Notes under the pieces: generated by a model
Told to the model about the DNA's origin: nothing
Database searches by the model: none
Seen by the model: the letters and a program-made list of their open reading frames with translations, nothing else
Source of the DNA: Stappia indica
GTDB taxonomy: Bacteria; Pseudomonadota; Alphaproteobacteria; Rhizobiales; Stappiaceae
Length of the DNA stretch: 64,000 nt
Assembly (NCBI RefSeq): GCF_020177335.1
Contig: NZ_JAIVMG010000003.1
Span: forward strand, 1-64,000
Direction: 5' to 3'
Part shown: in pieces, positions 34,177 through 44,249 of the stretch
Numbering within the stretch: position 1 is the first letter of the stretch
Layout of the letters: each line of letters begins with the position of its first letter
Made by a program: the position numbers and the translations under genes

Positions 34177-34875
34177 ATGACCTTCCACACCACAGCGCCG
34201 GATTTCGGCTCCACCGTTTTTGCCCGCTGGCGCGCCGAAGCCGGCGAGGACTGGCATGCCTACACCCGCCATGCCTTCGTGCGCGGTCTTGGCGATGGCA
34301 CCCTGCCGCAGGCGAATTTCCTTCACTACCTGGTGCAGGACTACATCTTCCTGTTCCATTTCGCCCGCGCCTGGGCGCTGGCCGTGGTCAAGGCGGACAA
34401 CATCGCCGAAGCGCGTCTTGCCGCCTCGATCGTCGATGGTCTCGTCAACCATGAAATGTCGCTGCATGTGGACATCTGCGGCAAGGCGGGCATTGCCGAA
34501 GAGGCGCTGCTGCAGGCCGAGGAGGAGCGGGAGAACCTTGCTTACACCCGCTATGTGATCGACGCTGGGCTGTCCGGCGACTTTCTCGATGTGGTCGCGG
34601 CGCTTGCCCCTTGCGTGTTCGGCTATGGCGAGATCGGTGCGGCGCTGGCGGCGGAGGCCGCGCCCGATGCCACCTACCGGCAATGGATCGATACCTATGC
34701 CGGCGAGGAGTATCATGACATGTGCCGCCAGGTCGGCGCGCTGGTCGATGCGGCGGTGGAGGCCCGTCTCGGGCCCGATCCGCAGTCCTCGCCGCGCTGG
34801 GCCATGATCAGCCGCCGGTTCCGGGCCGCCACCCGCCTTGAGGTCGGCTTCTGGGACATGGGGCTAAGGGGATAG
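34177..34875 (+). CDS. tenA: TenA-family aminopyrimidine aminohydrolase (thiaminase II)
   Basis: TenA hydrolyses aminomethylpyrimidine to HMP for thiamin salvage. The 232-residue all-helical protein has D55 in YLVQDYIFLF, the nucleophile C146 in APCVFGYGEIG, and a C-terminal glutamate in YAGEEYHDMC, so the site is complete. It begins 10 bases after thiY and ends 2 bases before thiZ, so it is part of the same message. Together with ThiXYZ it forms the known route from imported degraded thiamin to HMP. Confidence 0.92.
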   Translation: MTFHTTAPDFGSTVFARWRAEAGEDWHAYTRHAFVRGLGDGTLPQANFLHYLVQDYIFLFHFARAWALAVVKADNIAEARLAASIVDGLVNHEMSLHVDICGKAGIAEEALLQAEEERENLAYTRYVIDAGLSGDFLDVVAALAPCVFGYGEIGAALAAEAAPDATYRQWIDTYAGEEYHDMCRQVGALVDAAVEARLGPDPQSSPRWAMISRRFRAATRLEVGFWDMGLRG

Positions 34876-34877
34876 AC

Positions 34878-35633
34878 TTGAAGCACGTTCATCCATCTTC
34901 CGCGCGGGTGCCGGCTCCCGGCCTGCGCCTGCGCGGGGATTTCGATCACGCCGGCGTGCCGCTGTTTCGCGATCTCGATCTGACGGTCGCGGCCGGCGGC
35001 TGGACCTGCCTGCTCGGGCCTTCCGGGGTCGGCAAGTCGACCGTGCTGCGGCTGCTCGCTGGACTTGAGACCGGCGGCAGCTTCACAGGTGAGATCGGCG
35101 CCGACGATGGCGGGCCGATTGCCGGACGCATCGCCTTCATGGCCCAGACCGATCTGCTGGCGCCCTGGCTCGATGTGCGCGGCAATGTCACGCTCGGCGC
35201 CCGCTTGCGCGGCGAGACCCCGGACGCGGCGCGTGCCGAGGAGCTGATTGCCCGGGTCGGCCTTGCCGATCACGTGCACAAATGGCCGGCGAGCCTGTCC
35301 GGCGGCATGCGCCAGCGGGTCGCACTGGCGCGGGTGCTGATGGAGGATCGTCCCATCGTGCTGCTGGATGAGCCGTTCGGCGCGCTCGACGCCCGGACCC
35401 GGGCGGAAATGCAGGAACTGGCGTTCGAAACGCTCACCGGGCGCACGGTGCTGCTGGTGACCCATGATCCGGCGGAGGCGGTGCGCCTCGGACATCGCCT
35501 GTTCATCCTGTCGGAAAACGGTCTCAGCGAATGCGCCGGGCTGGAGAACGAGCCGGTGCGGGCGATTGATGCTCCGGAAACCATCGAGATGCAGGTGCGG
35601 CTGTTCCGCAGCCTGCGGGGAGGTGTGGCATGA
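34878..35633 (+). CDS. thiZ: ABC transporter ATP-binding protein ThiZ
   Basis: The start is TTG at 34878, 2 bases after tenA. The 251-residue ATPase has Walker A GPSGVGKST, signature LSGGMRQRVALARVL, Walker B VLLDEPFGALD and H-loop LLVTHDPAEAV. It belongs to the nitrate/sulfonate/thiamin-precursor group. It overlaps thiX by 4 bases. It energises pyrimidine-precursor import. Confidence 0.88.
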   Translation: MKHVHPSSARVPAPGLRLRGDFDHAGVPLFRDLDLTVAAGGWTCLLGPSGVGKSTVLRLLAGLETGGSFTGEIGADDGGPIAGRIAFMAQTDLLAPWLDVRGNVTLGARLRGETPDAARAEELIARVGLADHVHKWPASLSGGMRQRVALARVLMEDRPIVLLDEPFGALDARTRAEMQELAFETLTGRTVLLVTHDPAEAVRLGHRLFILSENGLSECAGLENEPVRAIDAPETIEMQVRLFRSLRGGVA

Positions 35634-36400
35634 CCCGTCGTCGGTTGCTCGATGGACTGCTGGCCGCCACTGTCGCGATCCTCTCGTGGCAAGTGCTGGT
35701 CTGGATCACCGGGGTTCCGCCCTTCATCCTGCCGGGACCGCTGCGGGTCGCCGAAACCCTGGTCGACAATGCCGGCCTGATCCTCGATCATGCGACGATC
35801 ACTGTCGCCGAGGTGCTGATCGGGTTGGTGCTCGGGGCGCTGTTCGGGGCGATGACGGCGCTGCATCTGATGATCTCGCCGCTCGCCCGCCGGCTGGTCC
35901 TGCCGGTGATGGTGTTCAGCCAGGCGATCCCGGTGTTCGCGCTGGCACCGATCCTGACCCTGTGGTTCGGCTATGGCATGGCCTCCAAGATCGTCATGGC
36001 GCTGCTGATCATCTACTTCCCGGTGGTTTCCACCTTCTATGACGGCTTGCGCCGCACCGATCCGGGGCTGCTGGATCTGGCCCAGACCATGGGCGCCCGG
36101 CCACGCCGGACCCTGTTCTTCCTGAGGCTTCCGGCCGCGCTGCCGGCCTTCGGCTCCGGCCTGCGGCTGGCCGCGGTCTACGCGCCGATTGGCGCGGTGA
36201 TCGGCGAATGGGTCGGCGCCTCGCGCGGGCTCGGCTACCTGATGCTGCTGGCCAATGGCCGGGCGAAGACGGATCTGATGTTCGCGGCGATGTTCGTGCT
36301 GGCAGCCTTTGCCGTGGTGCTCTATGCCGCCGTGTCGGTGGTCACCCGGCGTATGGTTCGCTGGTCCGATGAAACTGTCGAGGCGACCCCGCGGCCCTGA
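35630..36400 (+). CDS. thiX: ABC transporter permease ThiX
   Basis: The 256-residue membrane protein has about six helices. The EAA-type loop reads DLAQTMGARPRRTLFFLRLP, matching the SsuC/TauC/ThiX permease group. The ATG overlaps the thiZ stop. It completes the ThiXYZ uptake system for a thiamin pyrimidine precursor and is the last gene of the predicted riboswitch-controlled unit, since a 200-base gap follows. Confidence 0.88.
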   Translation: MTRRRLLDGLLAATVAILSWQVLVWITGVPPFILPGPLRVAETLVDNAGLILDHATITVAEVLIGLVLGALFGAMTALHLMISPLARRLVLPVMVFSQAIPVFALAPILTLWFGYGMASKIVMALLIIYFPVVSTFYDGLRRTDPGLLDLAQTMGARPRRTLFFLRLPAALPAFGSGLRLAAVYAPIGAVIGEWVGASRGLGYLMLLANGRAKTDLMFAAMFVLAAFAVVLYAAVSVVTRRMVRWSDETVEATPRP

Positions 36401-36602
36401 AGGGGCGATGATCCAATCCCGCACCTTTGCCCCTGAGGCCCCGTGGGCTTGCCCGCGCCCGGATACTTGCCGGGAGCGCGGGCGGGGTGATTGTCCTTGC
36501 CTGCCGTTATATTGGCCGTTTATTGGTAGCATGACAGTTTGCGCCAGTGGCACCCGGCGATCTTGCCGGACGGCGATAGCGATTCTTGGGGACAGGACAG
36601 CC

Positions 36603-37385
36603 ATGCGGAACGGGGGAATGGCCGGAGGCGCTGCGGCGTTTCTCTCGGCGGAGAACTGGCCGGCACCGGCCAGCGGGCCGTTGTATCTTCAGGTCAAGCG
36701 CCGCCTCGAAGAGGCGGTCAGCAGCGGCATTGTCGCCCCGGGCGACGCCTTGCCGTCGGAGCGGGAGATCGCCAGCCTTGCCGGCATCTCACGCGTCACC
36801 GTCCGCCGGGCGGTGCAGGAACTGGTCAAGGAAGGGGTGCTGCTGCAACGGCAGGGCTCGGGCACCTTTGTCGCGCCCAAGCTGGAGCGGGTCGAGCAAT
36901 CCCTGTCCCATCTGACCAGCTTTTCCGAGGACATGGCCCGGCGCGGCAAGACGACCACCGCACGGTGGCTGGAACGGGGCGTCTTCGAACCCTCGCCGGA
37001 AGAAACGGTGGTGCTCGGGCTGTCACCCGGCGACCGGGTGGCGCGGCTGAGCCGGCTGCGGGTCGCCGATGGGGTGCCGCTGGCAATCGAGCGGGCGGTT
37101 CTGGCCACCGCCATGCTGCCCGATCCCGAAGGGGTGGAAAACTCCCTCTACGAGGCGCTGGACAAGGTTGGCAATCGGCCGGTGCGGGCGATCCAGCGGA
37201 TCTCGGCGCAGACCCTTGGCGAGGAGGCGGCGCGTCTGCTCGACGCACCAGTTGGCGCGGCGGCCCTGCGCATCGAGCGGATTTCCTATCTCGCCAGCGG
37301 CCGGGTGGTGGAGCACACAACCTCGACCTACCGGGGCGATGCCTATGATTTCGTGGCGGAATTGCGGTTGCGGCCGCCAAGCTGA
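36603..37385 (+). CDS. GntR-family (HutC/UTRA) transcriptional regulator
   Basis: The ATG at 36603 gives 260 residues. An N-terminal winged helix is visible (LPSEREIASLAGISRVTVRR), and the C-terminal UTRA effector domain contains LERVEQSLSHLTSFSEDM and ISYLASGRVVEHTTSTYRG. Effectors of the group are usually small phosphorylated or acidic metabolites. It lies on the same strand after thiX with its own 202-base upstream region, and is convergent with thiamin pyrophosphokinase. GntR control in a riboswitch-controlled thiamin locus is not a classic arrangement. Its target is unknown; autoregulation and control of thiYXZ are the obvious candidates. Confidence 0.82.
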   Translation: MRNGGMAGGAAAFLSAENWPAPASGPLYLQVKRRLEEAVSSGIVAPGDALPSEREIASLAGISRVTVRRAVQELVKEGVLLQRQGSGTFVAPKLERVEQSLSHLTSFSEDMARRGKTTTARWLERGVFEPSPEETVVLGLSPGDRVARLSRLRVADGVPLAIERAVLATAMLPDPEGVENSLYEALDKVGNRPVRAIQRISAQTLGEEAARLLDAPVGAAALRIERISYLASGRVVEHTTSTYRGDAYDFVAELRLRPPS

Positions 37386-37419
37386 CCGGCTCTTGGGGCG
37401 GCGGGGCGGTTGAGAGCCC

Positions 37420-38106
37420 TCAGACGGTGCCTGCCGTGTCTGTGTCGTAGGGTCGGGCGATCAGCAGCGCCTTGCCGGTCTCCAGCCTGACAGACAGGGG
37501 AGCGTCCGTCCCTGCCAGGATCTTGTTCGACAGGGTCAGGGTGTCGCCGAGGGGGACGTCACGCCGGGAGAGCGGCCAGTGCACCCCCTCCAGCGTCAGG
37601 CCGGTGAGATCCGACAGGGCGAGCACCGAGAACAGGCTGTTGGCCGGCAGGTCGAACGACTGGTGGCCGGGCGCAAGCGGCCAGGCTTCCTCCAGACCGC
37701 TGGTCATCAGCACGCCGATGCCGCGCTCCCGCACCGCCATGCCGAGCAGAAGGTTCTGCATCGCATGGTCCGAGCGCTCGCCGCCAAGGGCGCCGGCGAT
37801 CACCAGCCGGGTCGCGCCCCGCTCCAGCGCCGCCTCCACCGCGAGCGCCCCATCGGTCATGTCCTTGGCCGGCGGATGGGCCTCGCGCGGGATGTGCTCC
37901 CAGGTCGATTGCAGGCCGACGGGGCTTGAATCGAAATCCCCGACCCATAGCTCCGGCAAGACCTCCAGCTCACCGGCATGGCGGATGCCGCCATCGGCGG
38001 CGATGGCCGGAAGCCCGGCGACCTGGCGCAGAAGCCGGTCGGTAATCGTCAGATGGCCGCCGAGGAGAATCAGGAAGGGGGCGTCGTTCATGCGTTCAGG
38101 GCTCAT
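37420..38106 (-). CDS. Thiamin pyrophosphokinase
   Basis: The enzyme transfers pyrophosphate from ATP to thiamin to make TPP, the salvage step needed when thiamin itself is taken up. The 228-residue protein shows IAADGGIRHAGEL, LWVGDFDSSPVG and AKDMTDGALAVEAAL. GALGGERSDHAMQNLLLGM follows, and the C-terminal beta domain ends with a nucleotide-proximal SNKILAG. It is convergent with the GntR gene, so it is transcribed separately from the thi operon. The ATG at 38106 was kept, although Met6 at 38091 is also possible. Confidence 0.9.
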   Translation of the reverse strand: MSPERMNDAPFLILLGGHLTITDRLLRQVAGLPAIAADGGIRHAGELEVLPELWVGDFDSSPVGLQSTWEHIPREAHPPAKDMTDGALAVEAALERGATRLVIAGALGGERSDHAMQNLLLGMAVRERGIGVLMTSGLEEAWPLAPGHQSFDLPANSLFSVLALSDLTGLTLEGVHWPLSRRDVPLGDTLTLSNKILAGTDAPLSVRLETGKALLIARPYDTDTAGTV

Positions 38107-38255
38107 GCTTGCTCTGGGATGAGGGCCGGTGCGCGGCGACCTGGCGCCGGGGAAACGGTGCTTCGGGTCGGTGTCGCAACGTTCGTCTGGCGCTGACGCC
38201 AGCAGGCCGGCACACTATGGCTCATTATATCCCAGAACGATGGTGGGGAGGGAAC

Positions 38256-39599
38256 ATGAATCTGTCGCGGATGTTGCTGGCGCGGGAGGCGGAAGGTCGG
38301 CCGGTGCGGGTTGCCCTGATTGGTGCCGGGAAATTCGGCTCCATGTATCTGACCCAGGCGCGGCTGACGCGCGGGGTGCATATCGCGGCGGTGATCGACC
38401 TTGCCCCGGTGCGGGCGCGCGCGACCCTTGCCAGATGCGGCTGGCCGCAGGAGCAGGCCAAGGCGCGCGATCTCGACGCGGCAGTGGCAACCGGGGCAAC
38501 CTGGGTTTCGGATAACGCCGAGGCCGTTCTGGCCGATCCGCGCATTGATGTGGTGATCGAGGCAACCGGCGATCCGGCGGTCGGTATCCGCCATGCGCTT
38601 GCTGTGATCGCCGCCGGCAAGCATGTCATCATGGTCAATGTGGAGGCGGATGTGCTGGCCGGGCCGTTGCTGGCGGCACGGGCGGAGGCGGCGGGCGTCG
38701 TCTATTCGCTGGCCTGGGGCGATCAGCCGGCGCTGATCTGCGAACAGGTCGACTGGGCGCGAACCTGTGGTTTCAAGGTGGTCTGCGCCGGCAAGGGCAC
38801 CCGCTACCTGCCCGGTTATCACAGCCTGACGCCGGAGACGGTGTGGGAGGTGCTCGGCCAGTATCTCAACATCACCGACCGGGCGAGCATCAACCCGAAG
38901 ATGTTCAACTCGTTCCTGGATGGCACCAAGTCGGGCATTGAAATGACCGCCGTGTGCAACGCCACCGGCCTGGTCAGCCAGCCGGACGGGCTCGCCTTCC
39001 CGCCGGCCAGCCGGTTCGACCTGGCCGATGTGTGCAAGCCGCGCGAGGCGGGCGGAACGCTGGCGCTCTCCGGCACGACCGAGGTGGTGTCCTCGCTGAC
39101 CCGGGACGGCAAGGACATTCCCCATCATCTGGCGATGGGCACCTTCGTGGTGATCGAGGGCGAGACCGACTACGCCCGCCAGTGCTTCCGCGAGTATCAC
39201 ATGCTGGAGGACGCCAGCGGCCAGTTCGCCGCGCTCTACCGGCCAACGCATATGATCGGCATGGAGCTTGGGGTGTCCGTTGCCTCGGCGGCGCTGCGCG
39301 GCGAGCCGACCGGTGCCCCGCGCGGCTTCGTCAGCGATGTGGTGGCCACCGCGAAACGGGCACTGAGGGCGGGCGAAATGCTCGACGGCGAGGGCGGGGC
39401 AACCGTCTGGGGCAAGCAGCAGCCGGCCGCCACCTCCTTGCGCGAAGGCTATCTGCCGCTTGGGCTTGCCGCCCATGTGGCGCTGCGGCGGGATGTGGCG
39501 GAAGGGGCGGTGCTCACCTGGGAGGATGTGGTCATCGACCCGGAGGCGGAGGCGGTGCGCATCCGCCGGGAGATGGAAGCCCGCTTCGCCCCGAGCTGA
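38256..39599 (+). CDS. NAD(P)-dependent oxidoreductase with C-terminal SAF domain
   Basis: The 447-residue protein combines a Gfo/Idh/MocA- or homoserine-dehydrogenase-like Rossmann domain (VALIGAGKFGSMYL at about 19-32) with a C-terminal SAF domain (about 370-435, ending LTWEDVVIDPEAEA). Middle landmarks are DQPALICEQVDWART and NPKMFNSFLDGTKSGIEM. The group is widespread in alphaproteobacterial sugar-acid and polyol catabolic clusters, but no catabolic neighbours are present here. The ATG at 38256 follows GGGAGGGA. It is a single gene divergent from thiamin pyrophosphokinase. Substrate unknown. Confidence 0.78.
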   Translation: MNLSRMLLAREAEGRPVRVALIGAGKFGSMYLTQARLTRGVHIAAVIDLAPVRARATLARCGWPQEQAKARDLDAAVATGATWVSDNAEAVLADPRIDVVIEATGDPAVGIRHALAVIAAGKHVIMVNVEADVLAGPLLAARAEAAGVVYSLAWGDQPALICEQVDWARTCGFKVVCAGKGTRYLPGYHSLTPETVWEVLGQYLNITDRASINPKMFNSFLDGTKSGIEMTAVCNATGLVSQPDGLAFPPASRFDLADVCKPREAGGTLALSGTTEVVSSLTRDGKDIPHHLAMGTFVVIEGETDYARQCFREYHMLEDASGQFAALYRPTHMIGMELGVSVASAALRGEPTGAPRGFVSDVVATAKRALRAGEMLDGEGGATVWGKQQPAATSLREGYLPLGLAAHVALRRDVAEGAVLTWEDVVIDPEAEAVRIRREMEARFAPS

Positions 39600-39627
39600 G
39601 ACACAGGCGCGCGCGGGCAGGGCGCGG

Positions 39628-41010
39628 TCAGCAGGCGACGACGTTGACCGCCAATCCGCCCTTCGAGGTTTCCTTGTACTTGTCGGTCATGTCGAGGCCG
39701 GTCTGGCGCATGGTCTCGATGCAACTGTCGAGCGGCACGAAATGGGTGCCGTCGCCGCGCAGTGCCAGCGAGGCGGCGGTCACCGCCTTGACCGCGCCAA
39801 GCGCGTTGCGCTCGATGCAAGGCACCTGCACCAGACCGCCGATCGGGTCGCAGGTCATGCCGAGATGATGCTCCAGCGCGATTTCGGCGGCGTTTTCCAC
39901 CTGGGCGTTGCTGCCGCCAAGGGCCGCGCACAGCCCCGCCGCCGCCATGGCCGAGGCCGAACCGACCTCGCCCTGGCAGCCGACCTCCGCGCCGGAGATC
40001 GAGGCATTGGCCTTGATGATGCCGCCAATGGCCGCCGCCACCAGGAGGAAGGTGCGGATACCGGCGCCGCAGCCATCGGGACAATGGTCGAGGTAGTAGC
40101 GGATCACCGCCGGGATCACCCCGGCGGCGCCGTTGGTCGGCGCGGTCACCAGCGATCCGCCGGCGGCGTTTTCCTCGTTGACCGCCATGGCATAGACGCC
40201 GAGCCAGTCCATCACCGTGTGCTGGAACGGCCGGTTCTTGCCGGCATCACCGAGGAGCTTTTGATGAATGGCGCGGGCGCGGCGCTTGATCTTGAGCCCG
40301 CCGGGCAGCTCGCCGTCCAGCGACAGCCCGCGTTCCAGGCAGGCGTTCATGGCGCGCCAGATCCGGTCTAGCCCCTCATCGAGATCGCCGTCGGGATCAC
40401 GGGCTTCTTCGTTGGCCCGTTTCATCGCCTCGATCGACAGGCCGCTGGCCTCGCCCATCTCCAGCATTTCCGCCGCGTTGCGGAAGGCGAAGGGCGCCCG
40501 CTCGTCATTGGTCTGCGGCATCAGGTCGTTCTGCCGGTCGAGCTCCTCGGCGGTGGCGACGAAACCGCCGCCGATGGAATAGACGGTCTCTTCAAGAAGG
40601 GTTTCCCCGTCCGGGCCGAGCGCGCGGAAGATCATGCCATTGGCGTGCGCCGGCAGCGGCGGGCCGTAGTCGAACACCAGATCGGTCTCAGGGTCGAAGG
40701 CAACGCCGCCGATGCCTTCCACCATCACCCGCTTGTCTCGCTGCAGCCGCTCCATCTCCCCGTCGATACAGGCGGGGTCGATCGTCGCCGGATCGTGGCC
40801 GGCAAGGCCGAGGCAGATCGCCCGGTCGCTGGCATGGCCCTTTCCGGTGAAGGCAAGCGAGCCGTGCAGCGAGGCGGTGAGCCGGGCCGGCTTCAGGCCC
40901 TTGCTGCGCAGGTCATCGAGAAAACGGCCGGCGGCGACCATCGGCCCCATGGTGTGCGAGGACGACGGGCCGATGCCGATCTTGAAGATATCGAAAACGC
41001 TGATGAACAC
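39628..41010 (-). CDS. sdaA: L-serine ammonia-lyase (iron-sulfur type)
   Basis: SdaA deaminates L-serine to pyruvate using a 4Fe-4S cluster. The GTG at 41010 (behind GGAGG) gives 460 residues and the standard start [23 protein letters not shown]. The frame is open further upstream but that would add 13 unrelated residues. Cluster cysteines are placed as expected, for example in [16 protein letters not shown] near the middle of the C-terminal domain and the C-terminal Cys (last residue). It lies between an oxidoreductase and a GntR/FCD regulator, 149 bases from the latter, on the same strand. Confidence 0.94.
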   Translation of the reverse strand: MFISVFDIFKIGIGPSSSHTMGPMVAAGRFLDDLRSKGLKPARLTASLHGSLAFTGKGHASDRAICLGLAGHDPATIDPACIDGEMERLQRDKRVMVEGIGGVAFDPETDLVFDYGPPLPAHANGMIFRALGPDGETLLEETVYSIGGGFVATAEELDRQNDLMPQTNDERAPFAFRNAAEMLEMGEASGLSIEAMKRANEEARDPDGDLDEGLDRIWRAMNACLERGLSLDGELPGGLKIKRRARAIHQKLLGDAGKNRPFQHTVMDWLGVYAMAVNEENAAGGSLVTAPTNGAAGVIPAVIRYYLDHCPDGCGAGIRTFLLVAAAIGGIIKANASISGAEVGCQGEVGSASAMAAAGLCAALGGSNAQVENAAEIALEHHLGMTCDPIGGLVQVPCIERNALGAVKAVTAASLALRGDGTHFVPLDSCIETMRQTGLDMTDKYKETSKGGLAVNVVAC

Positions 41011-41159
41011 ATGTTCCTCCCAGAACGCGTCCGCGGCTTTTTCGCACATGGCGCCCCCACGCCATGCACCGCTGCTTGCGCGGGATCATGACGTGAGGCC
41101 AGGGAAACGTCACCCGCAAACTGCCGATTGTCGCAAACGGCCCTGCGGTGTGTCGTATC

Positions 41160-41915
41160 TCAGCGACCCGAAGCCCGATCCTGGCTGGTGGCCAGACTGC
41201 TGCGGTCCTGCACGTCCTCCGGCCAGAGGAAAGCGTAGACGGCGAGGGAAAAGCCGATGTGTTCGTTCAGAAGGGAAATGGCCCGGTCCGCATCGCGGGC
41301 AAGGGTCGCGTCCATCAGATCCGTATGATGGGCAAGGCCGAGGGTGCGCTCGATCAGCGCCTGGAAATGGCCGGCCGCCTCGCTGTCCATCTTGCGGCGC
41401 GGCGCCGGGCCGCTGATCATGTGCCGGTGATGGCGGGTGAGCTGCTCGCGGATCTGATGCTGAAAGCCGGCCAGCCAGACGGAGCTGTCGCCGGCGAGAA
41501 GCGCATCGTGAAAGGCGTCATGCCGGGCTTCCCACTGCGCGATCCTGTCGCCGGCCATCACCGGATCCGGTGGTGGGGTCTGCGCCAGAAGGTAATGGGC
41601 GGCGACGACCTGACTTTCCCACTCCGCATCCCCGGATTCGATCGACCGGCGCAACAGGGTGCTTTCCACCGCGCGGCGGGCTTCCTGCAGGTCCACCAGC
41701 GAGGCGGCAGAGACCGGCGCGACCCGATAACCGCGATTGCGCTCCGAAATCACCAGCCGTTCGGCTTCCAGCCGCGACAGCGCCTCGCGCAAGGGTGTCC
41801 AGCCAAGGCCGTAGCGTTCGGTCAGGGCCGCGATCACCAGCGGCGAATCCGGTGCGAGGCGGCAGGAGAGGATATCGCTTCGCAGGCGGGTCAGAGCTTC
41901 GTCGGTCTTGGTCAT
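41160..41915 (-). CDS. GntR-family (FadR/FCD) transcriptional regulator
   Basis: The 251-residue protein has an N-terminal winged helix (LAPDSPLVIAALTERYGLGW) and an all-helical FCD domain. Its metal/effector-binding histidines are in RHDAFHDALLAG and HHTDLMDATLARD. It is divergent from kynU with a 214-base spacer. That position makes it the likely regulator of the kynurenine operon, and it may also act on sdaA, which it precedes on the same strand. In other bacteria kyn genes are usually controlled by Lrp-type KynR, so a GntR here would be a different solution. Confidence 0.85.
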   Translation of the reverse strand: MTKTDEALTRLRSDILSCRLAPDSPLVIAALTERYGLGWTPLREALSRLEAERLVISERNRGYRVAPVSAASLVDLQEARRAVESTLLRRSIESGDAEWESQVVAAHYLLAQTPPPDPVMAGDRIAQWEARHDAFHDALLAGDSSVWLAGFQHQIREQLTRHHRHMISGPAPRRKMDSEAAGHFQALIERTLGLAHHTDLMDATLARDADRAISLLNEHIGFSLAVYAFLWPEDVQDRSSLATSQDRASGR

Positions 41916-41959
41916 CGCATGCCGTTTCCATGTGGCGCTCGCTGCGCGTCCAGCGATGA

Positions 41960-42000
41960 TAGGTCAGGAAAATACAATCGACAAAATTATATATGATCCT
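41960..42000. promoter_or_regulatory. AT-rich divergent promoter/operator region of kynU and the GntR gene
   Basis: Positions 41970-41998 are markedly AT-rich within a GC-rich spacer. A TATAAT reading on the minus strand (41986-41991) and TATGAT on the plus strand (41992-41997) overlap here. The segment is therefore a probable shared promoter and GntR target. Matching -35 hexamers are weak. Confidence 0.5.
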
Positions 42001-42129
42001 TGCCGCCTGTCTTCTGCGTTGTTAGTCTGCCTTCGACATCCGGGAGGAACCTGGCGCATAGGCGTGGGTCGGATGCGAACCGAGTTGCCCTGATTTGCGA
42101 TGGGCCGGTGATTGGGAGAGGCGATATCC

Positions 42130-43365
42130 ATGATGGACGCAGTGCGCGTGCATGCGCGGACACTGGACGAGGACAATCCGTTTGCGGCCCGGCGTGGCCG
42201 GTTCCGGTTGCCGGACGGGGTCATCTATCTCGATGGCAATTCGCTGGGCGTGCTGCCGGCGGCGGTGCCGGAGCGTATGCGCCAGGTGATCGAGACCCAA
42301 TGGGGCGAGAGCCTCATCCGCGCCTGGAACGAGCATGACTGGATCGACCTGCCGCAACGTGTCGGCGACCGCATCGGCGCGCTGATTGGCGCGGCGCCGG
42401 GAACGGTCACCGCCGGCGACAGCACCTCGATCAATGTGTTCAAGATGCTGGCGGCGGCGCTGTCGCTGCGCCCGGAGCGCAAGGTCATCCTCTCCGACAA
42501 CGGCAACTTCCCGACCGATCTTTATGTGGCGCAAGGACTGCGCGACCTTCTGGACAAAGGCCATGAACTGAAGGTGGTCGCCCCGCAGGAGGTCGAGGCC
42601 GCGCTCGACGACACCGTGGCGGTGATGATGCTGACCGAGGTCGATTATCGCACCGGCCGCCTGCATGACATGGCCGGGCTGACGCGCAAGGCCCATGCGG
42701 TCGGCGCGCTGACCCTTTGGGATCTGGCCCATTCCGCCGGCGCGCTGCCGGTCGATCTTGGCGGCGCCGGGGCCGATTTCGCGGTCGGCTGTGGTTACAA
42801 GTACCTCAACGGCGGTCCCGGTGCGCCGGCCTTCCTTTATGTCGCGCCCGAGCATCAGCCTAACATCGCCGCGCCGCTGACCGGCTGGATGGGCCATGAG
42901 GCGCCCTTTGCCTTCGATCTCGACTACCGGCCGGCCCCTGGGGTCGACCGGATGCGGGTCGGCACGCCGCCGATCCTGTCACTCTCGGCGCTCGATGCGG
43001 CGCTCGATGAATTCGACGGGGTCGATATGGCGGTCTTGCGGGCTCAGTCGATCAGCCTCAGTGAATTGTTCATTGCCGAGGTGGAGCGGCGCTGCGATGG
43101 GCTTGAACTGGTCAGCCCGCGCGATCATGCTCGGCGCGGCAGCCAGGTCTCGTTCCGCTTCGAGCATGGTTACGCCCTGATGCAGGCGCTGATCGACCGG
43201 GGGGTGATCGGCGACTTCCGGGCGCCGGATGTGGTCCGCTTCGGCTTTACGCCGCTCTATCTCAGCCATGAAGATGTGCTCCGGGCTTGCGAGATCCTGG
43301 AGGATATCGTGGCGACCCGGTTCTGGGACCAGCCAAGGTTCCACAAGCGGGCGAAGGTCACATGA
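42130..43365 (+). CDS. kynU: Kynureninase
   Basis: KynU cleaves kynurenine to anthranilate and alanine with PLP. The 411-residue protein has the PLP lysine K224 in [15 protein letters not shown]. Other landmarks are [12 protein letters not shown] near the N-terminus, [14 protein letters not shown] and [15 protein letters not shown]. The tandem ATGs at 42130/42133 follow GGGAGAGG; the TTG at 42112 is less likely. It overlaps the tryptophan dioxygenase frame at its 3' end. First gene of kynU-kynA-kynB. Confidence 0.95.
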   Translation: MMDAVRVHARTLDEDNPFAARRGRFRLPDGVIYLDGNSLGVLPAAVPERMRQVIETQWGESLIRAWNEHDWIDLPQRVGDRIGALIGAAPGTVTAGDSTSINVFKMLAAALSLRPERKVILSDNGNFPTDLYVAQGLRDLLDKGHELKVVAPQEVEAALDDTVAVMMLTEVDYRTGRLHDMAGLTRKAHAVGALTLWDLAHSAGALPVDLGGAGADFAVGCGYKYLNGGPGAPAFLYVAPEHQPNIAAPLTGWMGHEAPFAFDLDYRPAPGVDRMRVGTPPILSLSALDAALDEFDGVDMAVLRAQSISLSELFIAEVERRCDGLELVSPRDHARRGSQVSFRFEHGYALMQALIDRGVIGDFRAPDVVRFGFTPLYLSHEDVLRACEILEDIVATRFWDQPRFHKRAKVT

Positions 43366-43382
43366 GCGGCAAGGGGGAAGCT

Positions 43383-44216
43383 ATGGAACCGTTCGATCCG
43401 GCGCGCGATGGCGCGCAGATGGCCTTCGATGGCCGCATGTCCTATGGCGACTACCTGTCGCTGGACAAGATCCTGGATGCGCAGAAGCCGCTGTCCGATG
43501 CCCATGACGAGATGCTGTTCATCATCCAGCATCAGACCTCGGAACTGTGGATGAAGCTGGCGATCCATGAGCTGGTCGCCGCCAAGGCGCGGATCGCCAA
43601 TGACGATCTGCCGCCGGCCTTCAAGATGCTGACCCGCGTTGCCCGGATCTTCGAGCAGCTCACCGGTGCCTGGCAGGTGCTGCGGACCATGACCCCGTCC
43701 GAGTACACCGAATTCCGCGATGACCTTGGCCAGTCCTCCGGCTTCCAGTCCTACCAGTATCGGGCAATCGAGTTTCTGGCCGGCAACAAGAACGCGGCGA
43801 TGCTGCGTCCGCATCAGCATGTTCCGGAAACCTATCAGTGGCTCGACGGTTTGCGTCACGAGACCAGCATCTATGATGAGGCGCTGCGGTTGCTGGGCCG
43901 TTCCGGCTTGCCCGTCGATCCGGCGGTGCTGGAGCGCGACCCGGCCGAGCCCTACCAGCGGGATGCCAGCGTCCATGCGGCCTGGCTGGCGGTCTACCGC
44001 GACCCGGGCAAATACTGGGCGCTGTACGATCTGGCGGAAAAGCTCGTCGATTTCGAGGATTACTTCCGCCGCTGGCGCTTCAACCATGTGACCACGGTGG
44101 AGCGGGTGATCGGCTTCAAGCGTGGTACCGGCGGCACCTCGGGCGTGTCCTACCTGCGGCGCATGCTGGATGTGGTGTTGTTCCCCGAGCTGTGGGACAT
44201 TCGCGCCGATCTTTGA
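43383..44216 (+). CDS. kynA: Tryptophan 2,3-dioxygenase
   Basis: This haem enzyme opens the indole ring of L-tryptophan to N-formylkynurenine. The 277-residue protein has the substrate-contacting H50 in [13 protein letters not shown] and the proximal haem ligand H235 in [27 protein letters not shown], which binds the substrate carboxylate, follows. The ATG at 43383 is preceded by GGGGGAAG. An ATG at 43362 that overlaps the kynU stop (ATGA) is the alternative and would add 7 residues. Confidence 0.95.
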   Translation: MEPFDPARDGAQMAFDGRMSYGDYLSLDKILDAQKPLSDAHDEMLFIIQHQTSELWMKLAIHELVAAKARIANDDLPPAFKMLTRVARIFEQLTGAWQVLRTMTPSEYTEFRDDLGQSSGFQSYQYRAIEFLAGNKNAAMLRPHQHVPETYQWLDGLRHETSIYDEALRLLGRSGLPVDPAVLERDPAEPYQRDASVHAAWLAVYRDPGKYWALYDLAEKLVDFEDYFRRWRFNHVTTVERVIGFKRGTGGTSGVSYLRRMLDVVLFPELWDIRADL

Positions 44217-44249
44217 GGCCGGCACGTTTTTCGCCGACGAGGAGCCTGC

